A stretch of 64,000 bases of DNA from the NCBI RefSeq assembly GCF_030758975.1, contig NZ_CP132359.1, positions 62,001 through 126,000 on the forward strand, read 5' to 3'. Below, piece by piece: positions 46,160 through 56,247 of the stretch. A model generated the notes under the pieces. That model saw only the letters and a list, made by a program, of their open reading frames with translations, was not told where the DNA came from and did no database searches. How positions within the stretch are numbered: the first letter of the stretch is position 1; each line of letters opens with the position of its first letter. The stretch is from Bosea beijingensis (lineage in GTDB: Bacteria; Pseudomonadota; Alphaproteobacteria; Rhizobiales; Beijerinckiaceae). Made by a program: the position numbers and the translations under genes.

Positions 46160-47083
46160 TCAGAAACGGTTGATCCCGATGATGCCGCCAACCGTGCGCG
46201 AGACGCCCTGGAAGGCGCGGCTGATATAGGAACCGCGATCTTCGCGCGGCTCCAGGCCGCCGCTCTGCAGCAGGCTGTAGGCGTCCTTGTACCACGGGCT
46301 GTCCGGGAAATTGTGCCCGAGCACGGCCGCCGCCGTCTGCGCCTCGTTGGTGATGCCGAGCGCCATATAGGCCTCCGCCAGGCGCATCAGCGCCTCCTCG
46401 ACATGGCGCGTGGTCTGGTACTTGATGATGACCTCGCGGAAGCGGTTCACCGCGCCGGTATAGTTGCGCTTCTCCAGGTAGTAGCGCCCGACATTCATCT
46501 CCTTGCCGGCGAGCTGGTCGCGCGCCACCAGGAGCTTCTCCTTGGCGTCGAGCACGTATTCCGACTTCGGATAGGTGGCGATGAGCTGCTCCAGCGCCTG
46601 GATCGCCTGGCCGGTGCGCTCCTGATCGCGGGTCGCGTCCGGGATCTGGTTATAATAGGACATCGCCAGGATGTACTGGGCATAGGCCGCGTCCGGGCTC
46701 GCCGGGTTCTGGGCGATGAAGCGCTTCGAGGCGGTGATCGCCTCTTCCCACTTGCTGGCCTGGAAATTGGTGTAGGCCGTCATCAGCAGGCCCCTGCGGG
46801 CATAGGGTGAGAACGGCGCGGACTTGTCGATGTCCTCGAACTTCTTCGAGGCGCCTTCGCTGTCGCCGTTCTGCAGACGGGCGAGGCCCTCGTTATAGAG
46901 CTTGTCGGCCGGGGTCGGCTCGGTCAGGTCCGGCTTGTAGACCTCGGGCTTGTCGAAGGGGTTGAGCGACGACAGGGTATCGCAGCCGCCAAGCAGCAAG
47001 GCGGCGCCCAGGGCGAGGGCGATACCCCTGCGCTGCGAAAGACCGCGATGGATTGCCGGTAGGCTTTGCCGCGTCACGCTCAC
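46160..47083 (-). CDS. bamD: Outer membrane assembly factor BamD (lipoprotein)
   Basis: Essential lipoprotein of the BAM complex inserting beta-barrel proteins. The 307-residue product has a signal sequence with lipobox LLLGGC (cleavage before Cys at about residue 34) and five TPR-like repeats, with DSPWYKDAYSLLQ near the end. The GTG at 47083, with AGAGGACGGACGAC upstream, is taken as start; a second GTG two codons later is possible. It lies downstream of lpxC, separated by 264 nt that include a palindrome. Confidence 0.93.
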   Translation of the reverse strand: MSVTRQSLPAIHRGLSQRRGIALALGAALLLGGCDTLSSLNPFDKPEVYKPDLTEPTPADKLYNEGLARLQNGDSEGASKKFEDIDKSAPFSPYARRGLLMTAYTNFQASKWEEAITASKRFIAQNPASPDAAYAQYILAMSYYNQIPDATRDQERTGQAIQALEQLIATYPKSEYVLDAKEKLLVARDQLAGKEMNVGRYYLEKRNYTGAVNRFREVIIKYQTTRHVEEALMRLAEAYMALGITNEAQTAAAVLGHNFPDSPWYKDAYSLLQSGGLEPREDRGSYISRAFQGVSRTVGGIIGINRF

Positions 47084-47113
47084 GTCGTCCGTCCTCTTTC
47101 GATCGTCCCTCAG

Positions 47114-47159
47114 GCATCGGGCCGAAAAGCGGAAGCCACTTTTCGGGATGATCCGATGC
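47114..47159. repeat. Short palindromic repeat, type E (copy 3)
   Basis: A 46-bp element starting GCATCGGGCCGAAAAG and ending GGGATGATCCGATGC. Outer arms GCATCGG/CCGATGC and inner CCGAAAAG/CTTTTCGG. It lies just upstream of bamD. Confidence 0.78.
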
Positions 47160-47347
47160 TGAAACCGAGGCTGGCCATTTTGCGTCTGGTTAGGACGCAT
47201 GGCGGTCCAGTCTCCGGGAAGCATGCCTTACCTCAGACGCTTCCCCCGCGCCACTGCCGAAAAACGGTTATGACGGGATTCCGCACGGATGCGGCATCTG
47301 GGACAAAAACCCGGCAAATGGAAGGCGAAGCAGCCTTGACCCGCGTT

Positions 47348-48295
47348 TTAGTGCAGATCCGGCGCGAAAGCAGCCGGAGCGACCGCCGCCATCTGCACGG
47401 CGCGCGGCGCCGCGAAGACCGGCTGGGATTCGACGATCGCGAAATTCGCGCGGTCGTCGAACAGCGCCTGGAGGATCTGGACGTTCATCCGGTGACCGCC
47501 GCAATAGGAGCGGAACTCGCCGATGATCGGATAGCCCGCGAGCGCGAGGTCGCCGATCGCGTCGAGCACCTTGTGGCGCACGAACTCGTCGCCGTAGCGC
47601 AGGCCCTCGGGGTTGATCACCTTGTCCTCGCCGACGGCGACGGTGTTGTCGAGCGAGGCGCCCTGGGCGAAGCCAGCCTTCCAGAGCTGCTCGACATCGC
47701 GCATGAAGCCGAAGGTGCGGGCCTTCGAGATCTCGCTGGCATAGGCCTGGGCATCGAGATCGAAGATCTTGCGCTGGCGACCGATCACGACGCTGTCGAA
47801 ATCGATCTCGACATCGAGGCGGAAGCCATGCTCGGCCGGGGCGAGCTCGGCGAAGGCGCGGCCCTGTTCGATGCGGACCGGCTGGAGAACCTTGAGATAG
47901 CGGCGCGGCGCGGCGAGCGTGGTCATGCCGGCTGCCTCGATGGCGGCGACGAATTCGCGGGCGCTGCCGTCCATGATCGGCATTTCCGGCCCGTCGATCT
48001 CGACCAGCACGTTGTCGAGGCCCATGCCGGCGCAGGCCGACATCAGGTGCTCGATGGTCGAGACCGAGGCCGGGCCGCGGTCGCCGATCACGGTGCAGAG
48101 CTCGGTGGCGCTGACCTTGGTGTGCTTGGCGTGGATAAGCTGGGGCGGCATGCCCTCGATGCCCGTCCGCAGGAAGACGACGCCGGAATTGGCGCTGGAG
48201 GGCTTGAGGCAGATGCTGGCGGGAGCGCCGGAATGAACGCCGATGCCTGTCAGGGTCACGGCTGCCCGCAAGGTCGTCTGCCGATCGAAGGTCAT
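47348..48295 (-). CDS. lpxC: UDP-3-O-acyl-N-acetylglucosamine deacetylase
   Basis: Committed step of lipid A synthesis, a zinc amidase. The 315-residue protein has the zinc ligands in VSTIEHLMSA and RHKVLDAIGDL, the catalytic region around FVRHKVLD, and the start TLTGIGVHSGAPASICLKP. ATG 48295 is preferred; a TTG at 48307 is in frame but lies directly against AGGA. Presence indicates a lipid A-containing outer membrane. It stands alone between ftsZ and bamD with a 250-nt leader region. Confidence 0.96.
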   Translation of the reverse strand: MTFDRQTTLRAAVTLTGIGVHSGAPASICLKPSSANSGVVFLRTGIEGMPPQLIHAKHTKVSATELCTVIGDRGPASVSTIEHLMSACAGMGLDNVLVEIDGPEMPIMDGSAREFVAAIEAAGMTTLAAPRRYLKVLQPVRIEQGRAFAELAPAEHGFRLDVEIDFDSVVIGRQRKIFDLDAQAYASEISKARTFGFMRDVEQLWKAGFAQGASLDNTVAVGEDKVINPEGLRYGDEFVRHKVLDAIGDLALAGYPIIGEFRSYCGGHRMNVQILQALFDDRANFAIVESQPVFAAPRAVQMAAVAPAAFAPDLH

Positions 48296-48600
48296 TCGGT
48301 TATCCAATCCTGATCACCGGGTTCAGCCTGCTCTCCGCCAGGGCGAAGGTGGCACGGTCCGGCGATGTCTATCCAAGGCCGGCACCGGAGCAGACCCGGC
48401 GACGCTGTCGTTCTGATGCGCCGCAAGATAAGCTTTTGGGGCCGCCTCTCAAAATCACGCTTTCTTTCGCTGTGTTACAGCGCTGCCCAGGCGGATCGGA
48501 TCATATAAAGCGCTGAAAGATAAACATTTTCTAACAACGGAAAACCCGCCGCGGAGATGCCGCGGCGGGTCCTGTTAAAAGCCGTGAGAGGCTTGCCCCG
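48296..48600. other. Region between ftsZ and lpxC
   Basis: 305 nt separate the ftsZ stop from the lpxC start on the same strand. They hold the ftsZ terminator (48539-48570), then an AT-richer stretch around 48470-48540 that reads TATCTTTCAGCG-TTTATATG on the minus strand and probably contains the lpxC promoter. No ORF or RNA is recognised. Confidence 0.5.
48539..48570 (-). terminator. Intrinsic terminator after ftsZ
   Basis: On the minus strand ACCCGCCGCGG-CATCT-CCGCGGCGGGT forms an 11-bp stem followed by TTTTCC. It starts 30 nt after the ftsZ stop and ends the ddl-ftsQ-ftsA-ftsZ transcript. Confidence 0.88.
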
Positions 48601-50310
48601 TCAGTTCGCCTGGCGGCGGAGGAAGGCGGGGATCTCGAGATGGTCTTCCTCGCTGGAGCGAGTCGGCGCGGCGCGGCCATGCGGGTCGAGCTGCCCCTGG
48701 GCCGGGCGCGAGGCCGGCTGCTGCTGCACCGGGCGGCGCATGTACTCGGCATGGGCGGCGCTCGGCGCGGCCGCCTGCGGCATCGGGGCCTGCGGCATCT
48801 GACGGACGGGTGCCGGGGCCGGAGCCTGCTCGGCTTCCTCGTCCTTGCGGCCGCCGAAGCCGACCGAGGCGAGGCGCTGCATCAGCGACATGCGCTTCTG
48901 CTCGACGGAGCTCGGCGGCTGCGGCGCGGGCTGGGCGCCGCGATGCGCGTTGAGCTGAGCCTGGCCGGGAGCCGGCAGGTCCTCGACGCGCGGCATGCGG
49001 GTCGGGCGGACGACGGCGCGCTCCGGCATCGGCGGGATGAAGCTCTCGTCGAAATGCAGGTGCGGGTCGGCATGGTGGACGGGCTCAGGCGCCGGCGGGG
49101 CAACCATGACCGGGCGCGGCTGCACCGGCTCGATGCGGATGTCCTGCGCGACCTGGGCAAGCGGGGCGGGCTCCGGCATCTGAACCGGGGCGACGCGGGC
49201 GGTCTCGATCACGGGCGCCGGCGGGGCGACCGGACGGGCGGCGGCGACGGCGGCGTTGCTGCGCAGGCGGGCCTCGGCCTTCAGGCGCTCGGCGACCTGG
49301 GCGATGCGGGCTTCGGTGTCGTCGTTCTCGACCAGCGAGGAGATCGGCTTGTCGATGCCGGTCGCGACCACGGAGACGCGCACGGTGCCTTCGAGCGATT
49401 CGTCGAAGGTCGCGCCGACGATGATGTTGGCCTCGGAATCGACCTCCTCGCGGATGCGGGTGGCGGCCTCGTCGACCTCGTAGAGCTTCATGTCGCGCCC
49501 GCCGGTGATCGAGATCAGCAGGCCGCGCGCGCCCTTCATCGAGACGTCGTCGAGCAGCGGGTTGTTGATCGCGGCCTGGGCCGCGGTCAGCGCGCGCTTC
49601 TCGCCCTGCGCCTCGCCGGTGCCCATCATTGCCTTGCCCATGCCGCGCATCACGGCGCGCACGTCGGCGAAGTCGAGGTTGATCAGGCCGGGACGCACCA
49701 TCAGGTCGGTGATGCAGGCGACGCCGGAATAGAGCACCTGGTCGGCCATGCCGAAGGCGTCCGCAAAGCCGGTCGTCTCGTTGGCGACACGGAACAGGTT
49801 CTGGTTCGGGATGACGATCAGGGTGTCGACCGCCTCGTTCAGTTCGCCGATGCCGGCCTCGGCCATGCGCATGCGGCGCTGGCCCTCGAACTGGAACGGC
49901 TTGGTGACGACGCCGACGGTCAGGATGCCCATGTCGCGGGCGACGCGGGCGATCGCGGGAGCTGCGCCGGTGCCGGTGCCGCCGCCCATGCCGGCGGTGA
50001 TGAAGACCATGTGGGCGCCCGCCAGATGGTCACGGATCTCGTCGATGACCTCCTCGGCCGCCGCGCGGCCGACTTCCGGCTGCGAGCCGGCGCCGAGGCC
50101 CTCGGTGACCTGCAGGCCCATCTGGACGATGCGGGAGGCGCGTGACAGGGCGAGAGCCTGCGCATCGGTGTTGGCGACGACGAAGTCGACACCGTCGAGG
50201 CCGGCCTCGATCATGTTGTTGACCGCATTGCCACCGGCGCCACCGACGCCGAACACCGTGATCCGGGGCTTCAGTTCCCGGATGTCCGGGGCTTGCAGAT
50301 TCATCGCCAT
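48601..50310 (-). CDS. ftsZ: Cell division GTPase FtsZ
   Basis: Tubulin-like GTPase forming the division ring. The 569-residue protein has [17 protein letters not shown], the tubulin signature [10 protein letters not shown] at about 110, [11 protein letters not shown] and the T7 loop. After the GTPase core (about 1-320) comes a very long Pro/Ala-rich linker of about 230 residues, typical in alphaproteobacteria, and the conserved C-terminal peptide [12 protein letters not shown] that binds FtsA. The start at 50310 (ATG GCG ATG) has GAGG upstream. 96 nt separate it from ftsA. Confidence 0.97.
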   Translation of the reverse strand: MAMNLQAPDIRELKPRITVFGVGGAGGNAVNNMIEAGLDGVDFVVANTDAQALALSRASRIVQMGLQVTEGLGAGSQPEVGRAAAEEVIDEIRDHLAGAHMVFITAGMGGGTGTGAAPAIARVARDMGILTVGVVTKPFQFEGQRRMRMAEAGIGELNEAVDTLIVIPNQNLFRVANETTGFADAFGMADQVLYSGVACITDLMVRPGLINLDFADVRAVMRGMGKAMMGTGEAQGEKRALTAAQAAINNPLLDDVSMKGARGLLISITGGRDMKLYEVDEAATRIREEVDSEANIIVGATFDESLEGTVRVSVVATGIDKPISSLVENDDTEARIAQVAERLKAEARLRSNAAVAAARPVAPPAPVIETARVAPVQMPEPAPLAQVAQDIRIEPVQPRPVMVAPPAPEPVHHADPHLHFDESFIPPMPERAVVRPTRMPRVEDLPAPGQAQLNAHRGAQPAPQPPSSVEQKRMSLMQRLASVGFGGRKDEEAEQAPAPAPVRQMPQAPMPQAAAPSAAHAEYMRRPVQQQPASRPAQGQLDPHGRAAPTRSSEEDHLEIPAFLRRQAN

Positions 50311-50406
50311 GGTTGCCTCTTTTGATCCCTTGTCCGGCGCCTGGCGGGAGCCGTCCCGATTGCTACGTTTGACGCCGTGGCTCGCCCTCTGGACGAGCCG
50401 TACTCA

Positions 50407-51738
50407 CTAGAAACTGTCTTTCAGCCAACGCCCGACACGCGAGAAATAGCCGTCCGTCCCCGTCATCAGCGGCCGCCCGCCGGCCGCGCGCGGCTCGAAA
50501 TGCTCGACATGGGCGACCTGCGGATAGACCAGCAGGCCGACCGCAGCCGCGAAGGCCGGGCCCTTGCCCGCTTCCGGCAAGCCCTTGATCCCGAGCGGCC
50601 GCCCCGTGCGGACCTGGCCGCCAAGGATACGCCGCGCCACTTCCGGCAGGCCGGTGAGCTGGCAGGCGCCGCCGGTGAGGACGACGCGCCGCCCGGCCTG
50701 GGCCGAGAAGCCGGCATTGTTCAGCCGGTCGCGCACCAGTTCGAGGATCTCCTCGACGCGCGGCTTGATGATCCTGACCAGATGCGACTTGGCGAGATGG
50801 TTCGGCATGTCGCGCTCGTCGTCGTCAACCTGCGGCACGGCGATCATGTCGCGCTCGTCGGACGCGCTGGAGATGCAGGAGCCGTGCAGCGTCTTCAGCC
50901 GCTCGGCCGCCGAGACACGGGTCGAGAGACCGCGCGCCACGTCCATGGTGATGTGGTTGCCGCCGACCGCGATCGCGTCGGCATGGACGAGATGTCCGCC
51001 CGAGAACACACCGAGCGAGGTCGAGCCGCCGCCGAGATCGACGAGGACGACGCCCATCTCCGATTCGTCGTCGACGAGAACCGAGAGGCCGGAGGCATAG
51101 GGGGTCGCGACAACAGCCTCGACTTCGAGATGGCAGCGCTCGACCGCGAGCATGACGTTGCGCGCCGCGGCCGCCTCGCTGGCGACGACATGCATGTCGA
51201 CCGAAAGCTTGCCGCCGATCAGCCCGCGCGGATCGAGCACGCCCGGCACTCCATCCAGCGCATATCCGGTCGGCAGGGCATGGAGCACGGCCTTGCCGGG
51301 CCGCAGCGCATGGGTCGCGGCGGTCGCGAGCACGCGCTTCACATCGCTGTCGCCGACGGAACCGGAGCGCAGGTCGACGCTCGCCGCATAATGCTGCGAG
51401 CCGATGCGCCCGCCGGTCAGGTTGACGATGACCGACTGCACCTCGACCTTGGCCATGCGCTCGGCCGCGTCCACGGCAGCGCGAATCGCGCGCTCGGCGC
51501 TTTCGAGATCGACGATCGCGCCGCCCTTGAGACCAAGCGAGCGCTGGTGACCGATGCCGATGATGCGCGCGACATGGGTGCGCCCGCGCAGCCGTTCGTT
51601 GGTCTCGGCCGGGCTCAGCTCGGCGATCAGGCAGACGACCTTGCTGGTGCCGATGTCGAGAATCGACAAGGTCGCGCTCTTGCGCGACGACAGCGGACGC
51701 ATGCGCGGGGTCAGACCCTGGGAGGTGACGTGGTTCAC
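50407..51738 (-). CDS. ftsA: Cell division protein FtsA
   Basis: Actin-like membrane tether for FtsZ. The 443-residue product has ATP motifs SILDIGTSKVVCLIAEL and VVLVDLGGGSTSLGVF, and VVLTGGACQLTGLPEV, with an inserted 1C domain around 90-170. The C-terminal GYFSRVGRWLKDSF is the amphipathic membrane helix. It starts with GTG overlapping the ftsQ stop (GTGA). Confidence 0.97.
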   Translation of the reverse strand: MNHVTSQGLTPRMRPLSSRKSATLSILDIGTSKVVCLIAELSPAETNERLRGRTHVARIIGIGHQRSLGLKGGAIVDLESAERAIRAAVDAAERMAKVEVQSVIVNLTGGRIGSQHYAASVDLRSGSVGDSDVKRVLATAATHALRPGKAVLHALPTGYALDGVPGVLDPRGLIGGKLSVDMHVVASEAAAARNVMLAVERCHLEVEAVVATPYASGLSVLVDDESEMGVVLVDLGGGSTSLGVFSGGHLVHADAIAVGGNHITMDVARGLSTRVSAAERLKTLHGSCISSASDERDMIAVPQVDDDERDMPNHLAKSHLVRIIKPRVEEILELVRDRLNNAGFSAQAGRRVVLTGGACQLTGLPEVARRILGGQVRTGRPLGIKGLPEAGKGPAFAAAVGLLVYPQVAHVEHFEPRAAGGRPLMTGTDGYFSRVGRWLKDSF

Positions 51739-52706
51739 GCCTCGCCCCCCTTCTTCTTGGACTTGCTCTTGAGCTGGTCGGCGCGGGCCGCGGCAGCCTC
51801 CTCCGAGAGCCGCATCGTCACCCGGTCGGGCTGGCGCAGGTCGATGGCAAGCACGTCCTTTTCGAGGATGCGATAATCGCTCTCCAGCGAGACGAGGCGC
51901 TGCACCGCGGCTTCCGGCTTGGTCTCGGGCAAGCGCACATCCATGCCGTTGTCCAGTTTCAGGTTCCAGCGGCGCCCGGAAACGAGCGTCGCCGCGCGGA
52001 TATGCTGGGCGAAGGCGCCGGCCTGGCTGCGCAGCGCCAGGTATTCGGCAGCGCGGTTGTTGGCGTCCTTGCCGACGACCAGCGGCAGATAGGCGAAGCG
52101 GCCGTCGTCCATCTTGTCGATCACCGTGCCATCGGCCGCGATCACGAAGAGCTCGCCCTTCACCTGCCAGAGCGCATAGGGCTCGCGCTCCGTCAGCGCG
52201 ATCGAGACCTCGCCCGGGTAGAGCTTGCGGACGGCGGCCTCGCGAATCAGCGGCGTGGCTTCGAGCTGCTTGCGGGCCTCGTCGGCATCGAAGAACACCA
52301 GCGACGTCTTCGAATCGATGCCGGCCGCGACCAGGACCTCCTGCTCGGACAGGCCCGAGAGGCCGGAGATGGTGACGCGGTCGATCCCGAAGCCGAGCGC
52401 CCGCGCGAACATGTGACGCGGCTCGCCGTAATTGTCCTGCATGGTCTGCCAGTGGCCGCCGAGCACGAAGCCCGTGCCGAGGCTGAGCGTGAGGAAACCG
52501 AGCGCCAGCCAGGTGCCCAGGCTCTGCGGCAGGCGCTGCGCCAGCGGCACGGCGATGGCGCTGCGGCGCGAGCGGCGCATCCAGCGGCCCTGGCGCTGCT
52601 CACCCACCAGGAGTTGGGGGGCGGCATGCGCGACCGGGAGCCGGGAGAGCGGCCGGGCAGGCGCGAATCGGGGCATGGCAACGGTCTTCGTCGTCATCGC
52701 TTTCAC
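51735..52706 (-). CDS. ftsQ: Cell division protein FtsQ
   Basis: Bitopic divisome protein. The ~323-residue product has a basic cytosolic tail ([13 protein letters not shown]), one membrane helix (about 65-85, [22 protein letters not shown] in part), a POTRA domain starting [20 protein letters not shown], and the beta domain that ends [19 protein letters not shown] at 52706 overlaps the ddl stop; an ATG at 52697 also fits. The stop overlaps the ftsA start, so ddl, ftsQ and ftsA form a coupled chain. Confidence 0.93.
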   Translation of the reverse strand: MKAMTTKTVAMPRFAPARPLSRLPVAHAAPQLLVGEQRQGRWMRRSRRSAIAVPLAQRLPQSLGTWLALGFLTLSLGTGFVLGGHWQTMQDNYGEPRHMFARALGFGIDRVTISGLSGLSEQEVLVAAGIDSKTSLVFFDADEARKQLEATPLIREAAVRKLYPGEVSIALTEREPYALWQVKGELFVIAADGTVIDKMDDGRFAYLPLVVGKDANNRAAEYLALRSQAGAFAQHIRAATLVSGRRWNLKLDNGMDVRLPETKPEAAVQRLVSLESDYRILEKDVLAIDLRQPDRVTMRLSEEAAAARADQLKSKSKKKGGEA

Positions 52707-53617
52707 CGATCGAGGGAGGCGTCCTCCACCATCCATTTGACGAGCTCACCGAAATCCAGACCCGCATGGGCAGCCAACTCGGGCACCAGGCTGGTTTCGG
52801 TCATCCCGGGCTGCGTATTGACCTCCAGCCAGACGAGCGTGTCGCTCTCGTCGTGGTAGCGGAAGTCAGATCGGCTGACGCCCCGGCATCCGATTGCTTG
52901 ATGCGCCGTTAACGCACACTCTTCGATCTGCTGGTAAATTTTCGGTAAAATTTGAGCCGGACAGATGTGGATCGAGCCGCCTTTCGCATACTTCGCGTCG
53001 TAGTCGTAAAACTCGCCGGTTGCGGCTTGTATTTCGGTCACACCGAGGCTGCGGTCGCCCATCACGGCGCAGGTCAGTTCGCGCCCCGCAATGAAGGTTT
53101 CGGCCAGCAGCATCTCGCCGCAAGGCCAGTCCGGCCGGGCGATTTCCTGCGGCGGGTGTTCCCTGTCCTTCTTCACGATCACGACGCCGACGGAAGAGCC
53201 CTCGTCGATCGGCTTGAGCACGTAGGGCGGCGGCAGGACATGCATCTTGGCGGCCGCGAATCGCGAGACGTTCACGCCATGCGCGACGGGAACGCCGGCT
53301 GCCTTCACCACTGTCTTCGCCCGGTCCTTGCGGATCGCGAGCGCCGAGGCCAGCACGCCGGAATGGCTATAGGGAATGCGCAGGATTTCCAGCACGCCCT
53401 GGATCGTGCCGTCCTCACCGAAGCGGCCATGCAGGGCGTTGAAGGCGACGTCAGGCTTGAGCTTCGCCAGAACCTCGGCGATGTCGCGCTGCACGTCGAC
53501 GCGGGTGACGCGATAGCCGACGCTCTCCAGCGCCCGCGCGCAGGCCGCGCCGCTGTTGAGGCTGACCTCCCGCTCGACGGACCAGCCGCCCATCAGCACT
53601 GCAACATGTCTGGTCAT
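52703..53617 (-). CDS. ddl: D-alanine--D-alanine ligase
   Basis: ATP-grasp ligase making the D-Ala-D-Ala end of the peptidoglycan stem. The 304-residue product has [17 protein letters not shown], the ATP-grasp [15 protein letters not shown] and [16 protein letters not shown]. Codon use changes in the part encoded at about 52866-53045 (two TTA codons and several A/T-ending codons) although the protein sequence stays normal. A CtrA-like box lies 44 nt upstream of the start. It heads the ddl-ftsQAZ transcript. Confidence 0.96.
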   Translation of the reverse strand: MTRHVAVLMGGWSVEREVSLNSGAACARALESVGYRVTRVDVQRDIAEVLAKLKPDVAFNALHGRFGEDGTIQGVLEILRIPYSHSGVLASALAIRKDRAKTVVKAAGVPVAHGVNVSRFAAAKMHVLPPPYVLKPIDEGSSVGVVIVKKDREHPPQEIARPDWPCGEMLLAETFIAGRELTCAVMGDRSLGVTEIQAATGEFYDYDAKYAKGGSIHICPAQILPKIYQQIEECALTAHQAIGCRGVSRSDFRYHDESDTLVWLEVNTQPGMTETSLVPELAAHAGLDFGELVKWMVEDASLDR

Positions 53618-53660
53618 CGACGCTTCGCTCCTGCGATGCGTCCAACCTCGTTAAACTTGG

Positions 53661-53676
53661 TTAACGGGGAGTTAAC
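53661..53676 (-). promoter_or_regulatory. CtrA-like box upstream of ddl-ftsQAZ
   Basis: TTAA-CGGGGAG-TTAAC matches the CtrA consensus TTAA-N7-TTAAC exactly, and reads as a match on both strands (minus: TTAA-CTCCCCG-TTAACC). A further TTAA at 53651 lies upstream by six bases. It is 44-59 nt before the ddl start. Cell-cycle control of ftsQA by CtrA is known in Caulobacter; here it is inferred. Confidence 0.6.
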
Positions 53677-53738
53677 CATGATGGGCCCGGCGTTAGGGAG
53701 GGGTCACGGCGCAGCGGCTCGAAGCCGCGCCAAGCCCG

Positions 53739-54248
53739 TTATGCTTGAGCCTCGCCGATCTTCGCGAGCAGCCGCCTGAGCTCTGCCCGCTCCTCCCCCG
53801 AGAGGGCACTCACCAGCCGCTCCTCGGTCGCGACATGGCTGACGACGATTCGGTCGGCCAGCGCAAAGCCGGCTTCGGTCAGCACGATCCGCAGCGCCCG
53901 TCGGTCGGCCGGGTCAGCCTGGCGCTCGATCAGCCCGCGCTTCTGCAACCGGTCGAGCCGGTTGGTCATCGCCGAGGTCGAGATCATCATGTCCTCGGCC
54001 AGTTCGGAGGGCGAGAGCGCCCGCCCTTTGCCCTGCCGCCGCAGCGTCAGCAAGACGTCGAAGCCGGCGAGGTCGAGCTCGTCGCCCACGAGATTGGCGG
54101 CGACCCCGTCGCGCACCCGGTCCGCCGCCCGCCAGAGATCGCCGCAGACCGCCATGACGCTCGTATCGAGATCGGGCCGCTCCCGCCGCCATTGAGCCAG
54201 GATCGAATCCATCGGGCCGCCCTGACCACCGGCTTGCTCCTGACTCAT
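53739..54248 (-). CDS. MarR-family transcriptional regulator
   Basis: A 169-residue winged-helix regulator: GFDVLLTLRRQGKGRALSPS, ELAEDMMISTSAMTNRLDRL and the wing GLIERQADPADRRALRIVLT. The N-terminal ~25 residues are an extended tail. It diverges from an EamA transporter; a 22-bp perfect palindrome lies between their starts, the usual arrangement for self- and neighbour-regulation. Inducing ligand unknown. Confidence 0.92.
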   Translation of the reverse strand: MSQEQAGGQGGPMDSILAQWRRERPDLDTSVMAVCGDLWRAADRVRDGVAANLVGDELDLAGFDVLLTLRRQGKGRALSPSELAEDMMISTSAMTNRLDRLQKRGLIERQADPADRRALRIVLTEAGFALADRIVVSHVATEERLVSALSGEERAELRRLLAKIGEAQA

Positions 54249-54278
54249 TCCGGCTCCTTGCCAAGTAACTTCACGTCC

Positions 54279-54300
54279 GATAATTTGATATCAAATTATC
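54279..54300. promoter_or_regulatory. Perfect 22-bp palindrome, likely MarR operator
   Basis: The central 16 bases read AATTTGATATCAAATT and the dyad extends perfectly to GATA at one end and TATC at the other. A further ATCAAAT half-site follows at about 54305. This AT-rich dyad between divergent marR and eamA genes in a GC-rich genome fits a MarR-type operator. Confidence 0.7.
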
Positions 54301-54365
54301 TTGCATCAAATCAAACTAGCAGCCGTGCTCGCCAGAGCCAAGCGCGGCGCGCATCGGAGGCCGAA

Positions 54366-55253
54366 ATGCCGCTGAACCGGACCTTGCTGACCACGATCCT
54401 CGTGCCCTGCATCTGGGGCACCACATACATCGTCTTCACCCAGACGCTGCCGGTGGATCATCCGCTGCTCGTCGGCGCGCTGCGGGCGCTACCGGCCGGA
54501 TTGTTGCTGATGGCCCTCGGGCCCGGCTTGCCGCCGCGCGACAAGCTTCTGCCATTGGCGGCGCTCGGCCTCGCCAATATCGGCATCTTCTTCGCCCTGC
54601 TCTTCGTCAGCGCCGCGCGCCTGCCGGGTGGGCTCGCCGCTACGGTGAGCTCGATCCAGCCGCTGATCGTCGGCCTGCTCGCCTGGCCCCTGCTCGGCCG
54701 GCGCCCGGGCCGCGGGCAGCTTCTCGCTGCGCTTGCCGGCCTCGTCGGCGTCGCCCTGCTGGTGCTCGATCCGCATGCCAAGCTCGATGCGCTCGGCATT
54801 ATCGCCGGCCTCGCAAGCGCCGCTTCGATGGCGACCGGCACCGTGCTGATCGAGCGCTGGGGCAAGATGGGCTCGCCGCTCGCGATCGCAGCCTGGCAGC
54901 TCACGCTCGGCGGTCTGATCCTGCTGCCGGTCGCGCTCATCGTCGAAGGAATACCGTCGGTGCCGAGCGCGCTGAACGGAATCGGCCTGACCTATCTCGT
55001 GCTGGTCGGTACCGCCCTGACCTACTGGCTCTGGATCAGGGGCATCACCACGCTGGGCGCCGGCGTCGCCTTCCTCGGGCTGCTCAGCCCGACCATGGCG
55101 ACGATTCTGGGCGCCCTGCTGCTGGGCGAATGGCTGAGCCCGCTGCAATTCCTGGGCATCGCGATCGTGCTCGGCTCGACCATCGTCGGGATGATCCTGT
55201 CGCGCCGCCGCGCCTCGGCCGTGCCGGCTACGCCGCAACCCCGAGCCGCTTGA
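54366..55253 (+). CDS. EamA/DMT-family transporter
   Basis: A 295-residue protein with ten predicted membrane helices in two EamA repeats; [20 protein letters not shown] at the start and [20 protein letters not shown] in the second repeat are typical. Substrate unknown; related proteins export metabolites or amino acids. GGAGGCCGAA precedes the ATG. It overlaps the convergent murB gene by 26 nt at the 3' ends. Confidence 0.92.
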   Translation: MPLNRTLLTTILVPCIWGTTYIVFTQTLPVDHPLLVGALRALPAGLLLMALGPGLPPRDKLLPLAALGLANIGIFFALLFVSAARLPGGLAATVSSIQPLIVGLLAWPLLGRRPGRGQLLAALAGLVGVALLVLDPHAKLDALGIIAGLASAASMATGTVLIERWGKMGSPLAIAAWQLTLGGLILLPVALIVEGIPSVPSALNGIGLTYLVLVGTALTYWLWIRGITTLGAGVAFLGLLSPTMATILGALLLGEWLSPLQFLGIAIVLGSTIVGMILSRRRASAVPATPQPRAA

Positions 55254-56154
55254 TCTCCCACTGCAGCTCGAAGCCGGAACTCTCCTTGACCCGGCGGCGA
55301 ACCTCCTCGCCGAGCCCCTCGACATCGGCCGCCGTCGCGCCGCCAGTGTTGATCAGGAAGTTGCAGTGCATCTCGGAGACCTGCGCCCCACCGACGCGCA
55401 GGCCACGGCAGCCGGCCGCATCGATCAGCTTCCAGGCCTTGCCGCCCTCGGGGTTCTTGAAGGTCGAGCCGCCGGTGCGCTCCTTGATCGGCTGGGCCGC
55501 TTCGCGGGCGGAGGTCACACGGTCCATCTCGGCAAGGATTTCCGCCTGATCGCCCGGCCGGCCCTGGAACAGGGCCGAGGTGAAGATGATGTCGCGGGTC
55601 GAGGCCGCGCTGTTGCGATAGGTGAAGCCCATCTCGGCATGGGAGAGCGTCACGATCTCGCCCTTGCGGGTGACGCCGCGCGCCGAGACCAGAACATCCG
55701 TGGTCTCGCCACCATGCGCGCCGGCATTCATGCGCAGCGCCCCGCCGATCGAGCCGGGGATGCCGCGATAGAAGGCGAGCCCATCGAGCGAGGCATCCGC
55801 CGCAGCGCGAGCTACCTTGACGTCCGGCACCGCAGTGCCGGCGCGCAGACGGTCGCCGCTCTCCAGCGCGATCTCGCCGAAGGCCTTGCCGCCGAGCCGG
55901 ATCACGACGCCGGGAATGCCGCCATCGCGCACGATCAGGTTGGAGCCGAGCCCGATCACCGTGACCGGGACATCCTCCGGCAGCTTCGACAGAAGATACG
56001 CGAGATCCTCGTCATCGGCCGGTGTGAACAGGATCTGCGCGGGGCCACCGACGCGGAACCAGGTCAGTCCCGCGAGCTCCTGATTGGCAAGGAGCCGGCC
56101 TCTCAGATCGGGAGCCGAGGCGCGGATATCGGAGGAAAGGTCTGCGAAGAGCAT
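55228..56154 (-). CDS. murB: UDP-N-acetylenolpyruvoylglucosamine reductase
   Basis: FAD enzyme making UDP-MurNAc. The 308-residue product has FAD motif [37 protein letters not shown], and the catalytic segment [20 protein letters not shown] with the Ser proton donor. It lacks the extra C-terminal type I domain, so it is type II-like in length. It follows murC by about 93 nt and overlaps eamA at the 3' end. Confidence 0.96.
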   Translation of the reverse strand: MLFADLSSDIRASAPDLRGRLLANQELAGLTWFRVGGPAQILFTPADDEDLAYLLSKLPEDVPVTVIGLGSNLIVRDGGIPGVVIRLGGKAFGEIALESGDRLRAGTAVPDVKVARAAADASLDGLAFYRGIPGSIGGALRMNAGAHGGETTDVLVSARGVTRKGEIVTLSHAEMGFTYRNSAASTRDIIFTSALFQGRPGDQAEILAEMDRVTSAREAAQPIKERTGGSTFKNPEGGKAWKLIDAAGCRGLRVGGAQVSEMHCNFLINTGGATAADVEGLGEEVRRRVKESSGFELQWEIKRLGVAA

Positions 56155-56247
56155 GGTGTCGCTTTAGAACATGATGGTCCGGGACGGAACAGCCCGTCAT
56201 GCGCGGCTCAGGCCAGCGCATGACGGCGCAATTGCGGCGATCCCGGC

